Below, piece by piece: positions 1-6,166 of a stretch of DNA of 20,702 bases. The notes beneath the pieces are model-generated. The model worked only from the letters and a program-made list of their open reading frames with translations. It made no database searches and was not told the DNA's origin. Source of the stretch: an uncultured Eubacteriales bacterium (GTDB taxonomy: Bacteria > Bacillota > Clostridia > Peptostreptococcales > Anaerovoracaceae). The stretch covers positions 1 through 20,702 of the forward strand of contig CAJTYS010000058.1 in the NCBI GenBank assembly GCA_910583765.1. Reading direction: 5' to 3'. A program made the translations under genes and the position numbers. The stretch's first letter is position 1, and the number at the start of each line of letters is the position of its first letter.

Positions 1-54
<54 letters not shown>

Positions 55-104
55 CATAAATCTGTTCTTTTAGCATGTCCAGAAACTAGTAATAGCAATA
101 CTTG

Positions 105-154
105 GACACTGTTTTCGCATAATAAACCCGTTATGCAAAAACAGTGTCTTTTTT
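105..154 (+). terminator. Rho-independent terminator of an upstream gene outside the window
   Basis: An 18-base arm at 105-122 pairs with 131-148 with a single mismatch around an 8-base loop, and is followed directly by six T residues (149-153 and the last base of the arm). It presumably ends a transcript entering from the left. It separates the microsatellite from the surface-protein gene. Confidence 0.85.
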
Positions 155-315
155 GTACAAAAAATAGGCCAATTATGACCGCTTTTGAGGAGCGTTTTCC
201 GAGGGCGGTTTTACTTCATTTCCATAGCAATGGGATCCGTTCCCCGTGTCAAACATAAATTTCTTGAACAAAGCATCACCATAAAAAGAAAAAAATTAAG
301 GAAAGGTAAGAGAAC
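155..315 (+). other. Leader region of the surface-protein gene
   Basis: No open frame of note. A weak hairpin pairs ACCGC at 178-182 with GCGGT at 205-209. A purine-rich ribosome binding site (AAGGAAAGG, about 298-306) sits 9 bases before the ATG at 316. I see no convincing -35/-10 pair; an A/T-rich stretch at 260-300 could contain one. Confidence 0.5.
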
Positions 316-2007
316 ATGAAAGAATTAAAAATGAACCTGCAAGGCTCATGGAGAAGAGTTCTTGCAATGATCACAGTAGCGGCCATGTGCTTTAGCGTGG
401 TCAGCATCAGTCCGGCGTTCGCAACTGATGAGCCAGCAAATCAAAACGTAAACACAGGCGTCACATTCCAGGCTACCACTGATAGTGAAAATGTTGAGAT
501 AACCGTTCCGGCGGCAGATACCAAAATAGCAGTGGGCGGCGAAATCAACCGGGCAGGCACTGCATCTGTGACAGGGTATCAGGACGAAGGCGCGGCTGAG
601 TATACGGTGGAATGGAGTTGCAGCAAAGCAGATGATGGTGGAGATATTGCTACCATAGATGAGAACACCGGAAAGCTCACAGCCGTGAAGGAAGGTGAAA
701 CAACGATCACCTTGACAGTGAAAAAAGGCGACACGACTGTAGGGGAAGCAGCAACAGCAAAGCTCACCGTGGTGCCGGCGACAGTGCCGTTGAAAGGAGT
801 TGCTTTCAGCATGGCAGAAGCGGACGCAGAGCCAGTAGTTGCCATAACTGCGCCAGAAAAAGCGGAAGTGACAGTAGATGGAGAACTGCAGCTGGCGGGA
901 ACCGCAACAGTATTAGCGGCTGATTATCCAGCTCTTGACACTTACACAGTAGCGTGGGCATCAGAAGACGAAGAAAAAGCCACTGTGGATGAGAATGGAA
1001 AGGTCACAGGCGTAGCTGAAGGCGAAGCGAACATCACTTTAGAAGTGAAGAAAGGTGATGATCCCGTGGGCGAAAAGCAGACGCGTAAGATCACAGTTAC
1101 TCCAAAATCACAAGAACCTCCAACTGATCCAGAAAAACCAGAAAACCCAGATGTTTCACCAGCAGAAGTCGTAACCACAGTCGAAGCCGTTAAAGTAAAA
1201 GCAGCAACAGAACTGACAGTAGGCGGCACAGAAAAGCTGACTGCGGAAGTGACAGTGTCCCCTGCGGATGCCACAAAACCAGTAGCCGCATGGAAATCCA
1301 GCAATGACAAAGTTGCCACTGTAGCCACAGACGGAACAGTGAAAGCCATCGCAGAAGGAACCGCTAACATCACAGCGACCGCCACAATCGGAGAAAGCAC
1401 GGCAACGGGCACATGCGTAGTGACCGTAAAAGCCGCAGCAAACACGAACCCAGGCACTTCCACAACGAAGCCAAGTGATTCCACAACAAAACCGGCCACT
1501 TCCACAACACTGAAACCTGGCACTAAAAAAACAGTCAATGGCGTTACTTACAAAGTGGAAAAGCAGAAGAACACGGTAACTTACCAAAAGCCAAAGAAGA
1601 ATGCGAAGAACGTCACAATCCCAGCGACCGTCAAGATCAATGGAGAAACTTACAAAGTGACATCCGTTGCGAACAATGCGTTCAAAGGCAACAAGAAGGT
1701 AAAGACCATCAAAGTTGGCAAGAACGTAACCACCATCGGAGCTGGCGCTTTCCAAAACTGCAAAGCCCTGACCAAGGTGACGCTTCCAGCGAAGACAAAG
1801 ACCATCGGTAAGAATGCCTTTGCGAACAGCAAAAAACTGAAGAAGATTGTCATCAAATCCACAAAGATGACGAAAAAGACCATCAAGAATGGCGCATTCA
1901 AGAAAGTTTCCAAGAAGGTAACAGTGGACGTGCCAAACAAGAAGGCCAAGACTTACAAGAAGCTGTTCCAGAAGAAGGGCCTGCCTAAGGCGTGCAAAGT
2001 GAAATAG
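316..2007 (+). CDS. Secreted surface protein with three Big_2 Ig-like domains and BspA-type leucine-rich repeats
   Basis: Predicted exported 563-residue protein. Residues 1-36 form a signal peptide (basic start, hydrophobic core about 14-31, AFA cleavage site at 34-36). Three Ig-like Big_2 modules follow at about 58-155, 175-263 and 287-373, each ending in the typical G-x-(A/T)-x-I-T-(L/A) strand (EGETTITL, EGEANITL, EGTANITA). A Thr/Pro/Lys-rich linker (about 375-402, TTKP-like repeats) leads to LRR_5/BspA repeats at about 430-545, recognisable by the NNAF, AGAF, KNAF and NGAF turns. The C-terminus is very lysine-rich and has no LPxTG sorting motif or transmembrane anchor, so retention, if any, is probably by charge or another partner. 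Such proteins are generally adhesins or envelope-associated; the ligand is unknown. It is flanked by terminators on both sides and is probably monocistronic. Confidence 0.85.
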   Translation: MKELKMNLQGSWRRVLAMITVAAMCFSVVSISPAFATDEPANQNVNTGVTFQATTDSENVEITVPAADTKIAVGGEINRAGTASVTGYQDEGAAEYTVEWSCSKADDGGDIATIDENTGKLTAVKEGETTITLTVKKGDTTVGEAATAKLTVVPATVPLKGVAFSMAEADAEPVVAITAPEKAEVTVDGELQLAGTATVLAADYPALDTYTVAWASEDEEKATVDENGKVTGVAEGEANITLEVKKGDDPVGEKQTRKITVTPKSQEPPTDPEKPENPDVSPAEVVTTVEAVKVKAATELTVGGTEKLTAEVTVSPADATKPVAAWKSSNDKVATVATDGTVKAIAEGTANITATATIGESTATGTCVVTVKAAANTNPGTSTTKPSDSTTKPATSTTLKPGTKKTVNGVTYKVEKQKNTVTYQKPKKNAKNVTIPATVKINGETYKVTSVANNAFKGNKKVKTIKVGKNVTTIGAGAFQNCKALTKVTLPAKTKTIGKNAFANSKKLKKIVIKSTKMTKKTIKNGAFKKVSKKVTVDVPNKKAKTYKKLFQKKGLPKACKVK

Positions 2008-2123
2008 CGCGCCATCAGGCGAATGCAAGGAACGGATCTGTCATGAAACGATCAGTGAAACAAGGCGGGAACCCCGCGAAGCTGATCATGAAACAGCAAT
2101 TCAGATTTAACAACTAACATATC

Positions 2124-2169
2124 AAACCATAGGGCGCGGGAACTCCTAACCTGCGCTTTGTGGTTTTTT
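2124..2169 (+). terminator. Rho-independent terminator of the surface-protein gene
   Basis: Arm 2124-2140 pairs along its length with 2150-2166 (several G-T wobbles) and is followed by a run of T (2164-2169). Upstream, GATCAG at 2050-2055 and CTGATC at 2082-2087 enclose an inner GCGGG/CCCGC stem, giving a further hairpin in the 3' untranslated region. Confidence 0.8.
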
Positions 2170-2297
2170 GGACTGCGGAGCGCCCCTGGAATATGATTTC
2201 GCTACGTAGTGATTACCCTTTATTAGAGTGGAGGAAGACAGACGGAGACACCGTGAAACGCCGTCATTTACACAGAAACCTGATATTTCCATTGTAG

Positions 2298-3188
2298 TTA
2301 ATATTGAATTCGGAAATAATCCAGATACGCTTTGTACTGATCCTGTGCTGCCAGACAGGTATCGGTTAAATAGCCTTTTTCACCATTCCACTCTTTCAAT
2401 CCGCGATAGTAGAATAGTTTTAGATGATCTTCAATAATAAATGGAACAATATCATGTTTCAGGCATTCCTTAAACATGATTAGTCTGCCTAGGCGACCGT
2501 TCCCATCTTGGAAGGGGTGAATACGCTCAAACTTCACATGAAAGTCCAAAATATCCGCAAGAGATTTTTCTTCCTTGGCATTGTACGCTGTCAACAGTGC
2601 GTTCATTTGATCAGCGACTTCTTCCGGCAATGCGGTTTCCATGCCGCCAACCTCATTGGGCATCTTTTTATAATCGCCCACAGAAAACCAATTTTTTCTG
2701 GAATCACTGGTGCCACTCTTCAAAATGAAATGCAGCTCTTTAATCAGTTTTTCAGACAGTATAGATTTTGCGCTGTCAATAACCAGATCAATACAACGAA
2801 AATGGTTTACCGTTTCAATGATATCATCCACATTCACTGCTTCGTTTTCCATACCAATCGTATTTGTTTCAAAAATATATCTGGTCTGGTCATGGGTCAG
2901 ACGGCTGCCTTCCATATGGTTTGAGTTGTATGTCAAATCAATCTGTGTTTTATGATAGATGCCACCAGAATATTTTCTTTTCTTTTCATCCTGTAAAATA
3001 TCCCGCAGCGTGACGGATTGTTCTTCCTTTTTACTGGAACGCACCGGTTTCTTCGCGTTCTCTGGGATGTTCCAGGTTTTTTCAGTCAAAAATGCGCCTT
3101 CTATACAGCCATGAGCGCAATCATTTCTAACACTGCGCTCCGAGACATTCCACTTTCTTGCTATTTCAGCAACTGAAAGGTATCGCAT
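2298..3188 (-). CDS. Fic-domain protein with N-terminal helix-turn-helix
   Basis: Fic enzymes transfer AMP (or a related group) from a nucleotide to a hydroxyl side chain of a target protein. The catalytic motif HPFQDGNGRLGR is intact at residues 224-235 of the 296-residue product. The helical inhibitory motif S-x-x-x-E-G (SNHMEG, 89-94) lies before the Fic core, so this fits class II Fic proteins, in which the glutamate blocks ATP placement. Residues 1-50 resemble an excisionase/MerR-like helix-turn-helix (SVAEIARKWNVSERSV), suggesting DNA binding or autoregulation. The start at 3188 is chosen because an AGGGGAGG site lies 7 bases upstream; an in-frame ATG at 3218 would encode through that site and is unlikely. 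It is a single gene, opposite in direction to both neighbours. The target protein is unknown. Confidence 0.88.
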   Translation of the reverse strand: MRYLSVAEIARKWNVSERSVRNDCAHGCIEGAFLTEKTWNIPENAKKPVRSSKKEEQSVTLRDILQDEKKRKYSGGIYHKTQIDLTYNSNHMEGSRLTHDQTRYIFETNTIGMENEAVNVDDIIETVNHFRCIDLVIDSAKSILSEKLIKELHFILKSGTSDSRKNWFSVGDYKKMPNEVGGMETALPEEVADQMNALLTAYNAKEEKSLADILDFHVKFERIHPFQDGNGRLGRLIMFKECLKHDIVPFIIEDHLKLFYYRGLKEWNGEKGYLTDTCLAAQDQYKAYLDYFRIQY

Positions 3189-3241
3189 CTGCCATCCTCC
3201 CCTCATAAATCGAACCAACTATTACACGCATTTACTTGAAT

Positions 3242-3247
3242 AGTATA
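3242..3247 (-). promoter_or_regulatory. Extended -10 promoter for the Fic gene
   Basis: On the minus strand TGA-TATACT (an extended -10, TGn + TATACT) is about 50 bases upstream of the chosen Fic start. No good -35 is seen, which is compatible with an extended -10 promoter. Confidence 0.5.
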
Positions 3248-3445
3248 TCACATGATCGGCAACAAATCCGGTGTTCCTACTTTATATTTGATATTTTTCC
3301 CCGTTGCTGTGTTTGAAAATTTTTGGGAAGTTTCGGGGAGTGGCGGAAATTTTGTTGCGGCCAAACAAGGATTTAAGGAAAACATCCCTGGATCGTAAGA
3401 TTTTTTTAATAAAACCAACACGGTTCTATGATAATTTTTCTGTAA

Positions 3446-3464
3446 TATAATACTGGTAAGGAGG
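3446..3464 (+). promoter_or_regulatory. -10 element and ribosome binding site for yabP
   Basis: TATAAT at 3446-3451 is followed by AAGGAGG at 3458-3464, nine bases before the yabP ATG. The -10 is so close to the ribosome binding site that the transcript would have a very short leader. A clear -35 is missing. Confidence 0.5.
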
Positions 3465-3473
3465 GATACGCCT

Positions 3474-3734
3474 ATGGAAAACCATATGATTACCATTGAC
3501 AACAGAGAGAAGATCACGGTGACAGATGTGGCGGACATCGATAACTTTGATGAAGAGGAAATCAGGGCCAATCTAAAAACAGGAGGCCTGAACATCAAAG
3601 GAAAGAAACTACATATTCAAATGCTGGATCTGGCAGAGGGCAAGGCCGTGATCACAGGTGAAGTCAATTCCCTGGCTTACACACAGAAAAAAGACAAATC
3701 CGAGAAAGGGCTTCTCAAGAAAATACTGAAATGA
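3474..3734 (+). CDS. yabP: Sporulation protein YabP
   Basis: Small 86-residue protein of the YabP/YqfC family, made during sporulation and needed for normal spore envelope formation in Bacillus. Family features visible: an early 'DN-R-x-I-TVTDVADIDNFDEEEI' type segment (about 10-30), a G-L-N-I-K-G-K-K-L-H-I core (38-48) and a G-E-V/I-x-S-L-x-Y ending (62-69) before a basic tail. An excellent ribosome binding site supports the ATG at 3474. Its stop codon overlaps the start of yabQ (ATGA), the arrangement of the yabP-yabQ-divIC cluster in Bacillus. Presence of this pair implies the lineage makes, or recently made, endospores. Confidence 0.88.
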   Translation: MENHMITIDNREKITVTDVADIDNFDEEEIRANLKTGGLNIKGKKLHIQMLDLAEGKAVITGEVNSLAYTQKKDKSEKGLLKKILK

Positions 3735-4033
3735 TGGCGCTGACAGACCTGATCAAGGAGCAGGCCGGACAGTGCGCGGTCATGTTTGGGGCGGGGATCG
3801 CGTTCATGGTTTTTTACCAGCTTTGTTCCCTGGCGTCAAAGCGGATCACACTGAACAAATGGCTGCGCGCAGGGATTGAGTTGATGTTTTGGCTGGCAGT
3901 GGCTGTGATGATTTCCCAGTTTTTGTATTACTGCGCATATGGAAGCCTCAGTTTGCATACCGCAGCGGCATTTGGAGCAGGAGCATTGTTGTGGAAGAAA
4001 TTTTTTTGTGGTATAATGAACGCTGCAGACTGA
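3731..4033 (+). CDS. yabQ: Spore cortex protein YabQ, short form
   Basis: A 100-residue membrane protein with hydrophobic segments at about 12-34, 46-68 and 74-88. Position (overlapping the end of yabP by an ATGA, upstream of divIC) and composition identify it as YabQ, required for spore cortex formation in Bacillus. Two consecutive ATG codons (3731, 3734) could serve as start; coupling with yabP favours 3731. It is clearly shorter than Bacillus YabQ. The last codons (MNAAD and stop) are part of copy 1 of the tandem repeat at 4011, so the C-terminus may have been set by the arrival or duplication of that repeat. Confidence 0.78.
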   Translation: MMALTDLIKEQAGQCAVMFGAGIAFMVFYQLCSLASKRITLNKWLRAGIELMFWLAVAVMISQFLYYCAYGSLSLHTAAAFGAGALLWKKFFCGIMNAAD

Positions 4034-4101
4034 AACAGCGTTGCTGAGAGGAAGCGTTCATTGAATTGCGGCTTGTGATTATTTTTTAAAGGAGAGCCGC
4101 A
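4011..4101 (+). repeat. Structured tandem repeat, copy 1 (overlaps 3' end of yabQ)
   Basis: 91-base unit starting GTATAATG. Stem 1: AATGAACGCT at 4015-4024 pairs perfectly with AGCGTTCATT at 4053-4062, enclosing a small hairpin CAGC-GTT-GCTG at 4036-4046. Stem 2: TGCGGCT at 4067-4073 pairs with AGCCGCA at 4095-4101, with AAAGGAG in its loop. The first 23 bases are also the final codons of yabQ. Confidence 0.9.
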
Positions 4102-4202
4102 GTATAATGGACGCTGCGGATTAAGATTTGAAAGCGGCGTTGCCGAAAGGAAGCGTCCATTGAATCACGGCCTGGGGATAATATTTTCAAAGGAGGGCCG
4201 TG
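4102..4202 (+). repeat. Structured tandem repeat, copy 2
   Basis: 101-base copy of the same unit. Stem 1 is now AATGGACGCT (4106-4115) with AGCGTCCATT (4152-4161); the inner hairpin is CGGC-GTT-GCCG (4135-4145); stem 2 is CACGGCC (4166-4172) with GGCCGTG (4196-4202). Every arm that differs from copy 1 has changed together with its partner, so pairing is kept in all three stems. AAAGGAG again lies in the loop of stem 2, before TATAATG. Confidence 0.9.
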
Positions 4203-4249
4203 GTATAATGAACGCTGCGGATTAAGATTTTAAAAGCGGCGTTGCCGAG
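4203..4249 (+). repeat. Structured tandem repeat, copy 3, truncated
   Basis: Matches copy 2 for its first 47 or so bases, including GTATAATGAACGCTGC and the CGGC-GTT-GCCG hairpin, then diverges into the leader of divIC. It lacks the closing arm of stem 1 and all of stem 2. It carries TGG-TATAAT, an extended -10 sequence, about 70 bases before the divIC start. Confidence 0.85.
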
Positions 4250-4278
4250 ATGATGATGAGAAGATTTAGGGAATACAA

Positions 4279-4764
4279 ATGGCAAAGAAGAGAAGAAGCA
4301 GCCAGTTTAAGGACAGCAGCCAAGTCATTGATATTGAGGAGGCTCGCAGGAAACGGCAGGCGAAGAGGAAAAAACAACAAAAGATAGCGAATCTGGCTCC
4401 AAAGGCAGTCACCAATGGCGGCGGAAGGACCAGCATCAAACGGAATAAACGGAAAAGGACATTGATCTATGCCGCTATAATCCTTGCCATTATAGCGGTC
4501 GTTTCTGTATCCATCTATAATATCATCAGCCTAAAGCAGGAGCAGAGGGACCGGAAGGATGAAAGATCCCAGCTGCGCAGCACAAAGGAGGCAAGGGAAA
4601 AAGAATTGGAACACATCAATGATCCTGAATACATCGAAGAGCAGGGCAGGGTCCAGCTTCGCTTGGTGCGGCCAGGAGAAAAGATTTACGTGTTCCCGTC
4701 TTTACGGGAATCGGACAAGGCCCTGACAGAGAGCAAAGAGGATAAAGCAAAAGATGAAGATTAA
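4279..4764 (+). CDS. divIC: Septum formation initiator, DivIC/FtsB family
   Basis: A 161-residue bitopic division protein that acts with FtsL and DivIB/FtsQ at the septum. The cytoplasmic N-terminus (1-60) is very basic; a single membrane span is at about 61-81; a charged coiled-coil stretch follows (84-112); then the family signature DPEYIEEQGR...LRLVRPGEKIYVF (115-139). The acidic tail (141-161) overlaps rnmV by 11 bases. The ribosome binding site is weak, and the leader carries the tandem repeats, so translation or transcription here may be set by those structures. It sits after yabP-yabQ as in Bacillus. Confidence 0.87.
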   Translation: MAKKRRSSQFKDSSQVIDIEEARRKRQAKRKKQQKIANLAPKAVTNGGGRTSIKRNKRKRTLIYAAIILAIIAVVSVSIYNIISLKQEQRDRKDERSQLRSTKEAREKELEHINDPEYIEEQGRVQLRLVRPGEKIYVFPSLRESDKALTESKEDKAKDED

Positions 4765-5287
4765 AGAAACCATTGTGGTAGAAGGGCGGGACGACACAGC
4801 AGCCATCAAACGAGCAGTCAACGCCCATACCATTGAGACCCACGGATTCGGCATCAAAAAACAAACCTGGGAATTGATCGGAAAGGCTTATGAGGAAACA
4901 GGGATCATCATTTTCACAGACCCTGATTTCGCGGGAAAAGAGATCCGCAGGCGGCTGACAGAAAAGTTTCCAAAAGCAGCCCAAGCGCATCTTTCCCAAA
5001 AAGACGCTGTCAAAAGCGGGGACATCGGCATTGAAAACGCTTCCCCAGAAGCCATATGCCAGGCTCTAAAAAAGGCACACTATACAATAGAAGAAAAAAG
5101 AGACGAATTCACCATAACGGACCTGCGGGAGCAAGAGCTGGTAGGAAGTCCAGACGCTTCCCAGCGAAGAGACCGGCTGGGAAAATTGCTGGGCATTGGC
5201 TATGGAAACAGCAAAAGCTTTCTGGCGAAACTGAACCAGTACGGCATTACCAGGGAAGAATTTATGCTGCGTCTCAAGGAGATATGA
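4754..5287 (+). CDS. rnmV: Ribonuclease M5
   Basis: 177-residue TOPRIM-domain endonuclease that trims precursor 5S rRNA, working with ribosomal protein L18 in Bacillus. TOPRIM signature residues are in place: glutamate in VVEGRDD (8-14, E10) and the DxD in FTDPDFAG (D56, D58). Length matches the family. It overlaps divIC and its stop codon abuts the rsmA ATG, so the three genes are very likely co-transcribed. The rnmV-rsmA neighbourship is common in Firmicutes and groups two rRNA maturation enzymes. Confidence 0.92.
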   Translation: MKIKETIVVEGRDDTAAIKRAVNAHTIETHGFGIKKQTWELIGKAYEETGIIIFTDPDFAGKEIRRRLTEKFPKAAQAHLSQKDAVKSGDIGIENASPEAICQALKKAHYTIEEKRDEFTITDLREQELVGSPDASQRRDRLGKLLGIGYGNSKSFLAKLNQYGITREEFMLRLKEI

Positions 5288-6160
5288 ATGAAACTTTATG
5301 CGCCATCCACAATCAAGGAATTGAAGGAAAGACACGGGTTCCGCCTTTCTAAGAGCTTGGGACAAAATTTTCTGACGGACAAAAACATCATTGATCATAT
5401 TATCGAGGATTCTTTGATTGGGGAAAATGATCTAGTGATCGAAATCGGCCCAGGGATCGGAGTGCTGACAGCTGAAGCGGCCCGGGCAGCCGCAAAAGTA
5501 ATCGCCATAGAAATCGATAAAGGACTGATCCCGATTTTAAGAGAAACCTTGAAAGAGTATGACAATGTCATAGTCTTGAACCAAGATGTGCTGAAAACTG
5601 ATCTCAAAGCATTGATTCAGGAGCATGGCCGCGGCGGTAAGGTAAGGATCATCGGCAATCTCCCATATTACATCACAACCCCCATTATCATGAAAATTCT
5701 CGAAGACCAGATTCCTGCTGACAGTATCACGGCCATGATGCAGAAAGAAGTAGCGGACCGGATCAAAGCAGCGCCAGGCAGCAAGATTTACGGGGCGCTT
5801 TCCGTAGCGGTCCAGTATTACTGCACTGTGGAGCAGATCTTATCTGTGCCCAGGGAAGTGTTCGTGCCCCAGCCCAAAGTGGATTCTGCTGTTTTGCGTA
5901 TGGACGTGCGCAGAGAACACCCTGTGGAATTGGCAGATGAGAACATGTTTTTCCAGTGCATAAAAGCGGGATTTGAACAGAGGCGCAAGACACTGCTCAA
6001 CTCCCTCACAGGAACAGCGGGCATTTCAAAAGACGGAATCAGAGAAATCCTTGCTGCTGCGGGGATCAATCCGGCTAGAAGGCCGGAGACTTTGGACCTG
6101 TGTGAGTTCGCGGCCATCGCCAACCTTATGGTTGATTATACGAAAGATCATCAGGAGTAA
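5288..6160 (+). CDS. rsmA: 16S rRNA dimethyladenosine transferase RsmA (KsgA)
   Basis: 290-residue SAM-dependent methyltransferase that dimethylates two adjacent adenosines near the 3' end of 16S rRNA (A1518/A1519 in E. coli numbering) late in 30S assembly. Visible motifs: QNFLTD (26-31), SAM-binding VIEIGPGIGVLT (50-61), acidic EID (about 75-77) and catalytic NLPY (124-127). AAGGAG at 5276-5281 precedes the ATG. Loss of this methylation is known to give kasugamycin resistance; nothing here suggests loss. The next gene starts six bases after its stop. Confidence 0.95.
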   Translation: MKLYAPSTIKELKERHGFRLSKSLGQNFLTDKNIIDHIIEDSLIGENDLVIEIGPGIGVLTAEAARAAAKVIAIEIDKGLIPILRETLKEYDNVIVLNQDVLKTDLKALIQEHGRGGKVRIIGNLPYYITTPIIMKILEDQIPADSITAMMQKEVADRIKAAPGSKIYGALSVAVQYYCTVEQILSVPREVFVPQPKVDSAVLRMDVRREHPVELADENMFFQCIKAGFEQRRKTLLNSLTGTAGISKDGIREILAAAGINPARRPETLDLCEFAAIANLMVDYTKDHQE

Positions 6161-6166
6161 AAGAAT

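Noticed and set aside
1156..2028. Long minus-strand open frames opposite the surface-protein gene
   Set aside because: They mirror the Lys/Thr/Ala-rich coding strand, have no ribosome binding sites and give Cys/Phe-rich products without recognisable domains.
234..2038. Ten-base inverted repeat GATCCGTTCC / GGAACGGATC flanking the surface-protein gene
   Set aside because: Ten bases over spacers of a few hundred bases on each side is near what chance allows, and no target duplication or transposase accompanies it.
2228..2437. 69-codon plus-strand frame starting before the Fic gene end
   Set aside because: Lies mostly opposite the Fic coding strand; a GGAGG-like site is present by chance, and the product shows no motif.
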